A stretch of DNA of 64,000 nucleotides from Rosa chinensis (GCF_002994745.2 NC_037093.1:45860384-45924383), one strand, 5' to 3'. Positions 23,317 to 34,799 are shown, counted from the first letter of the stretch. The notes: a model not told the origin generated them from the letters alone. Translations and numbers: made by a program.

Positions 23317-25338
23317 CCCGGTGAGTTCCAAGGCAGCTATCTCATCTTTTTCAGACTCATCAGCCTCTGCTGTACTAGATTCCTCACTCTTGTAGTAAGG
23401 ATCAAAGGAACTGGATTGATGGCTGAGTGCAGCCACTATTCTACGTTTTCCTGGGATGTATGTCCCCTTCGAGGCGTTTTTCATAGCGTCCATCTCCCTG
23501 AGCAAGTGCTCGAAACTTCCTACTTCTGTGATCAGTTCCCCCATGGAATTGAACATGCTGCTTTTTGCGTTGGCGGGGCTCTAAGCCTTTGATTGCCAAT
23601 TTCACCAGTTCTTTCTCCGGCAGAATCACGTTCAACTTTCCTTTCTGGATTTGAAAGCGCTGAAGGTACATGACAGCGTATTCAGTTGGCTGCTGAGCAA
23701 TCTGAGTAAGTGAAGCCAGATCTACTTCCGGCTCAATAGTCCCGAAGGTTTCCTTGAACAGCTTCTCCATCGCAGGCCAACTCGCAATTGATCCCGGTTG
23801 CAGCTTAGTGAACCAGGTGAAGGCAGACCCTGATAAAGAAGTAGTGAAGATGTTACACTTCAGATTGTCGTCATTCTGGTACTGGCCACACTGTACTCGA
23901 AACCTAACCAAATGGGCCGCGGCATTTTCGACTTCCTCTCCCGAGAAAGTAGAGAACGTAATGTTCTTATATCCCCTAGGATAAGGTGTCTGTGTAATAT
24001 GTGGTGGGAAGGGCCCTTGGTAGGCCTCTGGTTCGCGGCCTTGATCATTGCTTCTACCTCCTCTCTCCTTATATATCTTGGATCAGGAGGAGGTGGGTGA
24101 ACAACTGTATCATCAACTGGCCGGATCAGCGGTGGCGCTTGTGAAGCCTGATTAACCAAAGATATGCCGCCTCTATGGGTCATTTTGTGTCAGGTTGACG
24201 TCTGCGACATAAAACCCATTGCTGGATGACCCTTTGTGGCTGCGGTGACCTTCGCTGGACTTTCAACCCGGTCAATACCATAATGACTTGCTGGAGGTGG
24301 ATCGTGGTGCACGTATTCAACTCCGTCGCTGTCATATGGGGGAAACAGGCTATGACCAACAGAGGCCCCTTCATTGATTTTCAAAGTCCTGGTCCCTTGC
24401 GTGACTGATGATGCGGCGCTGTTCTTCCCACCCGTTGCCAGAGTAGTCTCTTTACCTCTGACTGATACAGCTGTAGCGGATGTGGCTGTACTTCCGCCGC
24501 TTGCTTTTTCTCGAGCATTTGGTGGTATGTACTTGCCAGATATGGGGGACTGACCTAGAGAGCCTAGAATGGCGCTAAGATCTCCCAGTGTTTTATGTAG
24601 AACCTCTCTGGCCTGATCAAGGTCAGCCTTCTGCATGGCCACCTGGGTCACGACGTTGGATCCTTCTTTGCGAATCGTCGCGACTTCTAAAGCGATGTGT
24701 TTGCTTGCGACCAACAGCTCTTCGTGGTTCTTCTGCATTTTTTGGTTCATGCCATCCAATTGACCTTGTGTTTGTTGTGCCCCTAGCTCAAGCCTCTTGA
24801 CCGAGATCGTGAACTCATCAAGCCGTCGACGGTCTTCCGCAAAGGCTTTTTCCATCTTCTCATGGTATGCAGTGGAATTCTGTTGAAGGATATTAAGCCG
24901 CTCTTCTATGGTCGCATTTTCTGGAACGAGAATAGGCACAGAGTTAATAGTTGAAACTGCGCTCGCGGTTACCTGGGTGATGCTAAAAGTATCGCCAGCC
25001 TGATTAGGCTGGGCGGCGAGAACTTTCTCGCCTTCAGTAGTAGGATGTTGATTTCCTCCTCGTTCAGTTGACATCTCTGTCGATAGAGGGTGGGGGGAAA
25101 ATCTTTGGATTACTTGTTCTTCGGAAAGACCACGACAGTCTGCACGCGAGTGCAGTCTGTAACTAGAGGTCTTATGTTTGGGGCAGTTAACGTAAACCTT
25201 TTGATAAGGGTTTGCGCTTGACTTCCTAATGGCTTCTGGAAGTCTGAATTGAAAGTAGCTGAATTCAATAAGACACTGTGAATCAAGGTTTAGACTTGTG
25301 GCCCAAGTATAGTCGCCTAGACACAAACTTTCTTTCAA
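23317..25338 (-). pseudogene. Gypsy gag, right copy, disabled independently of the left copy
   Basis: From ATG 25074 (MSTERGGNQH; frame open to 25338) the frame is intact through the coiled-coil region to a TGA at 24190, where the left copy has glycine. It continues to about 23990, where a short deletion (NLEEAY is missing relative to the left arm) shifts the frame. The gag domain then reads on from 23911 (VQCGQYQNDDNLKCN, TWFTKLQPGS). Another shift lies near 23540. It ends where the inverted arm ends, before the zinc knuckle. Confidence 0.85.
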
Positions 25339-25746
25339 ATATTTTGGGCAACCTTACTGAAATGGCCAGATGTGGGAGGGAGAACAAAAGAGGCAGAATC
25401 CATTTTGGCATGAACTACTTCCATATAGTGGTTTTAGGCCCATTTGCACGCACTTCTGGATTCAATAACCTGTTATGAACGTTGTCCCCTTTCTAGACAC
25501 CATTTCACATAGGCTATACTTACTAACATGAGAAAGATCATAAGTGTAAAGACAGTTCAACAAGTGTTAATAAAAACCGCGCTTAACCTTAAGGGACCTA
25601 AACTAGGCACCAATAAGGAGTTTAGGTCAATATTAACAAAAGAGACTTCACCTATTCCGTTATGATTCACAACCCCTTACCAACCTCAATTTCTTAATAG
25701 TGGTGTGATTTACAGCTCACAATATGTCCCACTGGGCATGCCAAAA

Positions 25747-26908
25747 TGTTTAGCTCCAATTTTGTTGCAGCTGGTCAACAGTCTCTTTTCTTGCGTGGGC
25801 GTGCCAGCACCGTTCGGGTACGGTCGTCGGGCATGTCCCTTGACCTGACTTCTTTCAAGCGATTGTGGACGAGGAGAGCACCAACCTCGTCGTGGGATTC
25901 TTTGTGCCTCGTGGCGAGGACTTTTGCTGAGCTTCTTCAAAATCACAATCGATACTCAATGTTGCAGATCGAGCAGAGCGAGAACTACTAGGAAGTGAGG
26001 AGAACTTGCTAAAGCATGACTTTAGCTTGGCTGGAAGGTTCGGTGGCACTAACAGTCGGCTCCTGAGGAGACTAGGACTGGAGTGTGGCTACCGGTAAGA
26101 GAAGGAGAGGGTTGCTCTAGAGAGGCTTGGATAATCTTAGAGATTGTTGTTGTGAATGTGTGTGTTCAAGTGTTTCATTGTAACCTCTATTTATAGGCTA
26201 CCATGCCAAAGTGGTTGGCCTTAAACAAATGATAGTGGAGCACTAATTGGAGATAGTGGAGCACTAGTTGGAGATAGTGGAGCACTAATTGGAGATAGTG
26301 GAGCACTAGATGGAGATAATGGAGCACTAAATGGAGATAGAAATGATGAGTTTTGGAGTGATTTTGAATCACTTTCGGCTCCTTTATTCCTTAAATTATA
26401 TCTCCACCAAGAAGTTATAATGGGTCTTCGACTCCTTCATATAAAATGATCCAAAATGAGTGTAGATCATTGTGATGAAATTTCAGAGCTTAATTCCATA
26501 TGGTTGGGCCGGAAATGCTGCTGGACTCCTCACAGGTCCAGTTTTCCAGTTTTGCTTCTGTAGAAAATTGGACTGATTGTTTGAAGGCTTTTCACTTAAA
26601 ACCAGATCTTGCACTTTGTATAAGAAATTATCCTTGGGATGTCTAGTATTAATCTGGAAAGTTTCAACTTATTTGGATCTTTTTTGGTTAGTCTTCCGCC
26701 TCTCTTTCCTTGTTTAGCTCGGTTTCTCCTAGCCGAAGTAAGAAAATGTGCTAAAGTTGACTTTTCATTTCCATGCTTCCATCATTTCCTTTTCTTACAG
26801 CTCGCATAATTCTCCATAGTAGGCTTTATTTAGCCTCTAAATAATATATTTCGAACTTGTCGACAATATATAGCTTGAGCCACTGACATTGGCTCAGTTT
26901 CTCCAACA
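25747..26908 (-). mobile_element. Gypsy LTR, right copy (1162 bp)
   Basis: This is the inverse of the left LTR, with TG end at 26908 and CA end at 25747 and the primer-binding-like sequence next to it (25726-25746). It has five 21-bp minisatellite units at 26232-26336 against four in the left copy, which accounts for most of the length difference. Confidence 0.9.
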
Positions 26909-26948
26909 CATGCCTTGTCAGGCAAAATGCTCATTTTGGGTCCAAACA

Positions 26949-29900
26949 ATATGTGAACGAATTGGGACCATAAACATGTACAATTGGCCAAGGCTTATTC
27001 TGGACTTCCTAATGGAAGGGCTCCAAAAGTATAGGAAAAACAGTCCAGCTACAATGAATGGATGTCTTCTTCTCATCTACTACTGGTTTCTTGAGAAGAC
27101 CAAGGTGAAGACCTGGATACCTGGAAAGCAGCAAGAAACTCCAAGATCCATCCGATGGTCGATAAAGGAAATATTTAACCTGGAGCAACTGTACAGGAAT
27201 GAGAACCTGGCTGTGGTAAGCAAAACACGATAACATTACATGCATTTACATATCTGATTATTATATCGAATTGACTTTTTGATTGTAACAGGATCTAATA
27301 AAATCTGGACTGTGGTCTGCGAATATAGGACAGGAAGACCTCGACCTAGGTGATGAGGTGCAGGACACACCAAGCTTTGACAATTGGGTGAGTAACTTAA
27401 CTGAGCTTGTCTACTCCTAGTTATTAGGGGGCAATAGAAACATTATTGGCCCCCAATAATGTTTTGTCACTGGTTCTGTTATAACTTAAATTAGGCCTTT
27501 GATGTGAAATTGGCTTGTAAATCTTTGTAGTAGGTGTATCTATGGTGGTCTACTGGGGGCCAATAGTATTTTTATTGACCCCCAGTAAACACATTATTGG
27601 GGCCCAATAACTTACAGATTTTGGCTATATTATTTGCAGGTGCCACAGGCAAGCCAAGCATAATAGGAACAAAATGAAAGGCTAACAGAGAATATCAAAG
27701 AACTAATCAGTGAGATGGAGGCAGCTGTTGGTGAGACAAAGCCCACCAAAGAAATGGAGGCAAAGCTAGGAAGGCTTGCCAAAGCAAACGATGAACTGAA
27801 TGCGCAGAACAGAGAATTATGGGCCAAGCTAAAGGTTGCCGATGAGAGGATTAAAGTTCTGGAGAATGAAAACAGGGCCAAAAATAACCTCATCAGGGTT
27901 TTGTACATGAGGCTTGGAAAGGAAAAGGGAGAGGTCCCCCCATCACAAAGACAACTTCAGATAGTTCCTTTTTCGCCCAAAGTGCCCCACCAAGATGAAG
28001 TTGAGGATGGAAATCCAAACTTTGGACCAAGCGTGGGGGAGGAAACATATTATTCAACCAGTGTGGGGCATTCGACAGAGACGGTGACGTCAACATTTCC
28101 TCTCTCTATGGAACCTCCTGAAGAACAAGAAGAAAGCCGAGAACGACCGGAACAACTAGAAGGTGCGAATAAAGAAGAGGAAGAGCAACTGGATAACATA
28201 ATAAGGATGATTGTTGAGAAAGAAGTGATGGCAGTTGTAGGAAACGAAAAAGAGAAAGAAGGTGCCCAAATCGAACAGCAAAAACAGAAGAAAACTGCGA
28301 AGATACATTCAATAGAGAAGAATGTGAAGACATATAGGAGGGGTGCCAAGAAGGCTAGAGAAGAGGAATGGGACTACAACACTCCCGAATAAGAGAAAAT
28401 GAGGAAGAGAGCTGCACCTAAGAAAGATGGAATCATGCCGCAGGCCCAGAGAAAAGTGGAGAACAAGATCAAGATCAAGGGTGTCAACTGCGATAAGCCA
28501 ACATGGAGGACACTGGACCCAGTAGTGGCAAGGCACTATTGAGACTTCTTCAACGTTGCTATGAAAGACACGTAACTACATAGCCTGGTTTAATATGGTA
28601 CAACAATTCAATTTATGTATTTCATACTGATTACATCTGCATTGGAATCAAATGTTTCTATTTGAACAGAACCGAGTACTGGATCAGCATTGATCTTCTA
28701 CGCCGGATCACCAAGCACGACCTCAGAGTAATCATCCAAGAGAGGGAGATCGAAACTGATGTAAGTCTTTTGATGAAAGGCTCCATTTAATGAATTATTG
28801 GGGCCCAATTGAATGATTACTGCCCCCTAGTAATATGCGTATTTCATGCAATTTACTTTTATCTTATTCACTTATACTGTTATAATGGAAAATCCAATGA
28901 CCCAATTGCAGGTGATCAGCGTTTATATTGACTTGTTGAAGTCTGATGCCGCAAAGCAAAATGCGCAAGTGGGATTTCTCACTGTAGACGCAGCGGTAAG
29001 TAACCTAAACCAAGCACATTGAGTTTTGTGTTTATTGGAGAGCAGTAGTGTGTAAAAGGCTGAATAATGGAGGACTTTTGGTTGGTCTATTGGGGGGCAG
29101 TAGATAGATTATTGCCCCCCAATAATGTATTGAATATATGTCATTTTGCGTTGAAATTATGTGTTTGAAAGCTGTTCTGTATTTGTGTTTATTGAGTGAA
29201 AATGAAGTATTCTATGTTGGTCTATTGGGGGATAGTAGGCATATTATTGCCCCCCAGTAATGTGCTTTTTTGGAGTCAGTAATGGCTTATTACCCAACAT
29301 TTATTAGTTTTAACTTGAAGTAACTTGGTTATGTTGTGTATACAGTACTATGCTATAAAGTATGAACAGACCAAAGAAAAAGATGAGGATACTAGACCTT
29401 TTGAGTGTGGTGTCGAGACAATGATTTATGAACCCCTGTGGTCAATCTTCTGTTTCAAAAAGGTGTTAGTACCAATTCACCACAGTACAAGCATGCACTA
29501 CACCTTGCTGGTAATCGACGATGAAAAAAGGAGCTTCACTCATATGAATTCATTGAGGCCGCTAATCAATGAATTCACCAATGAGGAGAAGTACCACCTG
29601 AATGCAGCAAGAGTGGTATGTAATCATTCCACAATGCTTGTTTATGTTTTCCATACTGTTTAGCATGCTTTTGAAGAACTAAACTTTTATATCTGCCAAA
29701 AAACAGGTAAGCACATCAAGAAGTTCATACATGCTGTGAACTTGACTAAGATGAGAATTCTGGGTGACAATCAAGATCCAGAGGTTACTCGAGAAAAATG
29801 CAAAGGCGAAGATGACAAGGAAAACCTAATTATTGTTGAAGAAGCAATGACCTAGGAAGAAAAACAAACCAGGAACTGGATCTTGCAGAATAATATTGTG

Positions 29901-30232
29901 GAGACAGGCTATGAACTCTAGAAAGACTTGGACTGTCCGCAACAGAAACCATCATCGTAAGTACATTAAACCACACTATTTGGCGTTGTAGTTGCGAAAA
30001 ATGTTGTTGCTGACTACATTCCTAAATGCTGCAAAACAATCTCTCTGTTTATTGCCCCCCAAAATAGTTAACATAAATTCTTTCTACTTCTTTGCAGTGG
30101 TGATTGCGGGCCCTTTATGCTCCATTTCATGGAGAGCATAGTAAATGGCGTAGAACCAACCAAGGAAGGCGGGGACAACATGAGGAGAAGAATGCTTGAG
30201 AGGATCATGCACCTTCAATTGGGCAGAAAGTG
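26949..30232 (+). pseudogene. ULP1-like cysteine protease gene carried by the MULE
   Basis: Exons by splice consensus: before 27215, 27292-27387, 27640 to about 28575, 28680-28760, about 28912-28995, 29346-29615, about 29707-29957 and 30099-30232. The first visible exon (NWPRLILDFLMEGLQKYRKN, ATMNGCLLLIYYWFL) is the N-terminal module seen in MULE ULP genes. The third exon is coiled coil (ELNAQNRELWAKLKVADERI). The protease has its histidine in SMHYTLLVIDD and its cysteine in GDCGPFMLHF. The acid position reads HMNSL instead of the usual Asp. In-frame stops near 27660, 28390 and 28540 show decay. The 5' end is missing. Many introns contain the TTATTG/C-run/AATAAT motif. Confidence 0.8.
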
Positions 30233-30881
30233 AGGAGTGAAATTAGAGATAACATATGTAGAAATTTAGTTTTAGTATTTGAAGAGTAGGGATTGTAAAG
30301 TTCTCGTACTAGCCTTATTTTCAAACTATGGTGAAATGAGTTGTAGTATTGGATGATATAATATACTCTTGTTGACTTCAATTAATAGCAAGTCCTTTAC
30401 ACAAATTATGGTGAAATTACATGCAGTATTCGATTCATGCTCCAAAATAGACAGGTTTATTGCCCCCCAATAATCTTCGTAATTTTGGTCAGAATAGTAT
30501 TGGGCCCTACTAATATTTAATAAGATGGCCAGAAGTATCTCAGATGGTATTTAAAATTGTTGGCAACAGTTGAGATGAGTTTCAAATAACATGAAGGCCA
30601 AAGTTCTTGAATAGATGACATTATCGGGGGGAAATAATCTGTTTATTGCCCCCCCCCCCCCATAAACCACCTGTAAGCAATAATTGCAACTCAAACCTGT
30701 TCAAAATTTAACTTCAACTATCTAAAAGCAATTGTAATCAACCCAAAAGTAAAAATCTGTCATCTGAAAAGAATAATGGCTGTTTGAGCCTGAATATAAA
30801 CAATTACTGGCCCCCAATAAACCCATTACTGCCCCCCAATAGAACCAAGTAAAACCTATAAACCCTTTACATAAACATATA
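30233..30881. other. Spacer between the ULP and transposase genes of the MULE
   Basis: These are convergent 3' flanks with no coding sequence. They contain several copies of the inverted G/C-run motif (about 30455, 30497, 30640 and 30803-30843). One of these has a pure run of 13 C at 30649-30661. Confidence 0.6.
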
Positions 30882-33253
30882 CTACAGCTGAACGCGAGGT
30901 TCAGTGCAGCTCAACTTGTTATGAGTGCCCATTTTGCCACAACGGCCGCACTGGATTTGCTCCTTTTCAACCTCTCCAACAGACTTGAACCGCTTTACCC
31001 TAGGCCTCCCAGGTGGCCTCTTCGCAAGGGGAGCTAATATACAGTCAGTAGCAGATTTAGAAGAAGACATATCAACATTGGTTATCGGCTGGATAGGAAA
31101 ACTGTAGCTCTTCTTGAACATATCAACACAAAAGTACTTATCAATATAATCATAGACATTTTCAGGGGCAGCTTGTATTGCAGCAAGGCCTTGAGGACAA
31201 AGAAAACAATTGATCTGCCATTTCACACATGAACATGATGCTCGGAAATGTTAACTACATAAGAAAAGTCATATCGAACCTCATAAACTCCAGGCTAGAA
31301 TAATGGACACTGAAACGACGAGATTTCTCCATCTACACCTTCAACCTTTCCTCCATTTTGGGAGTTAGTTCTGTGGTCCAACGTTGTGCCTCATCCCTCC
31401 TCTCACCCATCAGCTCCATTTGTTTTATTCTTGTCTGATCCAACATACAATATACCGGCATCAAACGCTCAATTGTAATCCAAGAGTTAAATGATTCAGC
31501 AATCCCATTAGCCATAATTCTATATCGGTAGCTAGTATAAAATGCACGGCACCAATTTTCCACAGGGATTTCAGCAAGAAAAGGGTCAATAATATCGGCA
31601 CCACCAACTGCTTTAAGCAACCGCAAATTGAAACGGTATTCCTTCTCAGTAGAGGAATATGCAACCTTAAAAAACTTCTGCTTAACATCTTCTATCAAGA
31701 CAGAATTACATTTACCCCTATATTTACCGGCAAGGTTCGCCACCAAATGCTTGTAACAAAACAGATGAGGATGACCAGCAAATACCTTATCGAAAGCACT
31801 CAACAATTCAGTACCCCAATCACTAATAAATGTGATGACTCTTCCTTGAGGTTCAAGCAAACTCTTCAAATGCTTGAAAAAGAATGTCCAATTTGCATCT
31901 GTCTCAGAATCACAAAAACATATGGCTAGAGAGTAGAAACCTGCATAAATCAGATCACAAAAAAATCAGTCTACTGGGGGCCAATAATGTTTTTATTGCA
32001 GGGCAGTAAACTATTGCAGCGTGCCACTGCACAGCAAAAATGATATCAATAACAATAAAAGAAACTAAAACAAGAAATATTAAACACACAAATGAAGAAA
32101 CTAAAACAAAAGCCAATATTACTGGGGGCCAATAATAAAATTATTTGGGGGGGGGGGGGGGGGGGGGGCAATAAAGTATACAGCTACCTTGATTTCTATT
32201 CCTTCCAGTTGCAGAAAGAATCTAACCCTTGTAAATGCTTTTACCAAACGTTCCATCAACATACAACACAGGCAAACAGAATTGGAAGCCTTCAACACAA
32301 CCTTCGTAAGCTATGAAAAGCCGCTAAAAACGATTAGTAGATAGGTCAACTTCCAACACAAAAGAAGAGCCCGGGTTACTCTGCAAAACAACTTCCTTAT
32401 ACCAAGGTAACTTGCTGAATGAATCTGCATCGGAACCATAAATCACTTCCTTAGCCCTATGCTTTGCTTTCAAGGCAATCTTGTAGGAAATATCAAACCC
32501 ATATGTTGACTTGAACTTACTCATAATCTCCATTGGCTTCAATGAAAGATTATAGCTAACATCGGCAGCAATGCAAGTCTTGACAACCTTGGATCCCAAA
32601 AGCTTGTGCTTTTGAGTCCTAACTACACCCTTGCAAGTGTGAATATGATTCAACTCTGTTATATAAAGGCAACCACTGGCAGATGATGACAGAGCACAAA
32701 GATGCCAATCACAATCTTCGGTTCCAACATTTGAACAGACTGCATGAATACAGTCCAAATCATTTCTCAAAAGTACAAACTCGAAACCAACTGCAATTGC
32801 ATACTTCCTGAGCTTCTCACAGAGCTCAGCTGCACCATGAAACTTCTCCCCAACATGGTAAATATAAGAACTCCACTCATCAGACAAATACGTCTTGTGA
32901 ACTTCAGTCCTAAAGGCCTCCCCCAAATAATCGTCTTCATCAATAACTGCCAAACAACTATCCACTGAACAAGTTCTGCTGCAGCTTCCACCAATCTTTA
33001 AAACAAAAATATCAACACAATCTAACTTATGTATTCTAGCAGAGCATAACAGCATTTGGAAATCACGATCGTTACGAAGGAAACAAACTTCACAACCAGG
33101 AACTTAATACTGAAGCTCAATAACATCACTTGGCAAAAACTGGAATGTACGGAAAATGTCTTCATACAAGTCAGAATAGCTCATACATTGATTCAAAGGA
33201 ATCATATAACCTTTGCCAGAGTAAATGCACCTAGCAACCAGAGGATCAGCCAT
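30882..33253 (-). pseudogene. MURA-type MULE transposase gene
   Basis: ATG at 33253 (MADPLVARCIYSGKG) begins a MuDR-type N-terminus with a stop near 33102. A MuDR DNA-binding region follows (32324-33055; Cys/His-rich, CDWHLCALSSSASGCLYI). TAG near 32324 precedes the first catalytic aspartate segment (LPVLYVDGTFGKS). After an intron, FCDSETDANWTFFFKHL and ITFISDWG supply the second Asp, HLFCYKHLVANL is the MULE signature, and NGIAESFNSW carries the Glu. The C-terminus has a SWIM-like zinc finger with one ligand changed (CPQ in place of CPH) and a CGRCGKMGTHNKLSC knuckle. The stops make it non-functional as it stands. Confidence 0.85.
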
Positions 33254-34012
33254 AATCCTGGAAAAAAAAGGAGACCGAATCTATTATTGCCACCCAATAA
33301 TGTAATCAAAACTACCTAAACAAATCAGAATCAGTAGCAAATTGCTTTTAAAATAACAAAAAAAAAAAAACTAGACAACAATTACAACAACATACTAACA
33401 CATAATACATATTACTGCCCCCAATACAGACATTACTGGGGCCCAATAATATAGTCAAAACAACAAAAAACACTGCGGAAAATGTAACAAATCGCAATTC
33501 AAACAAATAAAAAGATCATTCCACAACAATTAGATAGTCTAATTACCGATTAAAACACATTATTGGTCCCCAATGGAATGATTATTGCCCTCTAATAATA
33601 TAATCAGAACGACAAAAACACTACAGAACCAGCTCAAAACCAACACGAAGCATGAATTCACCAAAAGCAGCACGAAGTTAACACAGAAATTCAAAACTAA
33701 AACAATGCACTCAATAAGACCTAGAAATTTAAAATCAGAACTGCAAAAACAATTCAAAACCAGTACAAACATAACACAAAGCTCAGATTCAGCAAAATCA
33801 GTTCGAAGTTAACACAACAATTCGTACACAAAAAGACCTAAAATCAAACATATTAAATCGAGCTAAAATCAAACAGTAAAAGATCGATGAGGAAAATAAA
33901 CAAACCGCAATGGAGGAACACGTAGAGGATCTCCATCTCGCTCCATGTGAAAATCGGGGATCGCAGCAGATCTTCTCTCTCTAGGAAACGCAGGTCTTCT
34001 CTCACTAGCTCT

Positions 34013-34260
34013 AAATCGCACGGCTCCTCTCTCTTATCTGTAGAAATCGCACAGCTCCTCTCTCTCTCTAAAATGGCAGAGCTTCACACACTGAAATCGC
34101 ACGGCTCCTCTCTCCTATCTGTAGAAATCGCACAGCTCCTCTCTCTCTCTAAAATGGCTGAGCTTCACTCTCTCTCTAAAATGGCTGAGCTTCACTCTCA
34201 AAGCCCAGGGAGCTTCTCACTCTCTCTATAAATCGAGCCGATCCTCTCTCTCTCTAAAAT
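34013..34260. repeat. Pyrimidine-rich tandem repeat at the MULE right end
   Basis: Units of about 81 bp (from 34013 and 34094) begin AAATCGCACGGCTCCTCTCT. They are followed by shorter repeats of CTCTCTCTCTAAAATGGCTG. This is just inside the terminal region, where MULEs often carry their promoter and leader. Confidence 0.8.
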
Positions 34261-34488
34261 CGGAGAGCTTCTCTCCCTAAATCTCGTTTCTGTTACAATT
34301 TGAAAGGTTTCAGTTATAAAAGGGCAAAACGGTCAGAAATTTTATATAAAACAGAAACGTTTTGAAACAATTGGGTAATTGGGGTTTAAAAATGAAAACT
34401 GTTGTTTAAGTGGGCAATCTCTTAGAGTGTTTGGGTAAGTGGGGTTAAATAACCCAAAAATTGGGTAAATGATCATTTTCCCTAAATT

Positions 34489-34792
34489 ATTTTGAGCATC
34501 ACACGCAAATTTAATTGGCAATATCTGAGTCTAAACTCTTACACAATGCTGTATTTCTCCAATGTGGATAGCATCTTGATGGATATGTTCTTGGAATCAT
34601 CGTCATGTTTATATGGTGATCATGAAGATAATAAATGATAAGAAAGTTCAGTGTTCATCTTGACAATTTGATAATGTATTAAAGTATGATAAAATATTTT
34701 GAGCATCACACGCAAATTTAACTGACAATATATGAGTCCAAACTCTTATAAGCTCTTATGCAATTCTCCAATGTGGATACACTTCACATTCT
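34489..34792. repeat. Direct repeat, two copies 207 bp apart, next to the MULE end
   Basis: ATTTTGAGCATCACACGCAA followed by related sequence (TGAGTC, AAACTCTTA, CTCCAATGTGGATA) occurs from 34489 and again from 34696. The first copy begins within the sequence that would be the 9-bp target duplication of the MULE (34483-34491), so the element appears to have inserted at the edge of a pre-existing duplication. Confidence 0.75.
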
Positions 34793-34799
34793 CAACACA

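Larger units (their letters stand above)
23317..26948 (-). repeat. Right arm of the 3.6-kb inverted duplication
   Basis: It mirrors 19026-22647. The outer end (26909-26948) repeats the protease-coding flank found beside the left LTR (CATGCCTTGTCAGGC, AAAATGCTCATTTTGG), then stops dead at the Mutator-like sequence. The inner end lies within gag at the codons for ALELTG. Differences from the left arm include one extra LTR minisatellite unit and different disabling mutations in gag. Confidence 0.95.
27421..33602. repeat. Dispersed inverted motif TTATTG-(C/G run)-CAATAAT, twenty or more copies
   Basis: Copies lie in introns and spacers of the MULE, often as inverted pairs: 27441-27460, 27550-27610 (three), 28793-28833 (two), 29095-29127 (two), 29221-29262 (two), 30048, 30455-30474, 30800-30843 (two), 31970-32010 (two), 32118-32175 (two), 33279-33302, 33410-33455 (two) and 33558-33602 (two). 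A typical copy is ATTATTGCCCCCCAATAAT; the partner form is TCTACTGGGGGCCAATAAT. None lies in the conserved coding parts. The same motif forms an array in the MULE at 58788-60498. Confidence 0.9.
26949..34482. mobile_element. Mutator-like element with ULP protease and transposase genes (left end lost)
   Basis: It carries a plus-strand ULP1-type protease gene with a coiled-coil middle and a minus-strand MURA-type transposase, tail to tail. This is the gene content of the Kaonashi-like ULP-carrying MULEs known from plants. The right terminus is about 34482: read inward it starts GGGAAAATGATCATTTACCC, closely matching the terminus of the complete small MULE at 58788. The left end and the start of the ULP gene are cut by the gypsy inverted duplication. 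Both genes contain stops, so the element is defective. Confidence 0.85.

Noticed and set aside
23317..25338. Treating the right-arm gag as the natural gag of the minus-strand pol at 10273-19066
   Set aside because: The right arm shares the same 41-bp extra-LTR flank as the left arm and ends before the zinc knuckle, so it is the inverted duplicate of the left LTR-gag and not the upstream half of that pol.
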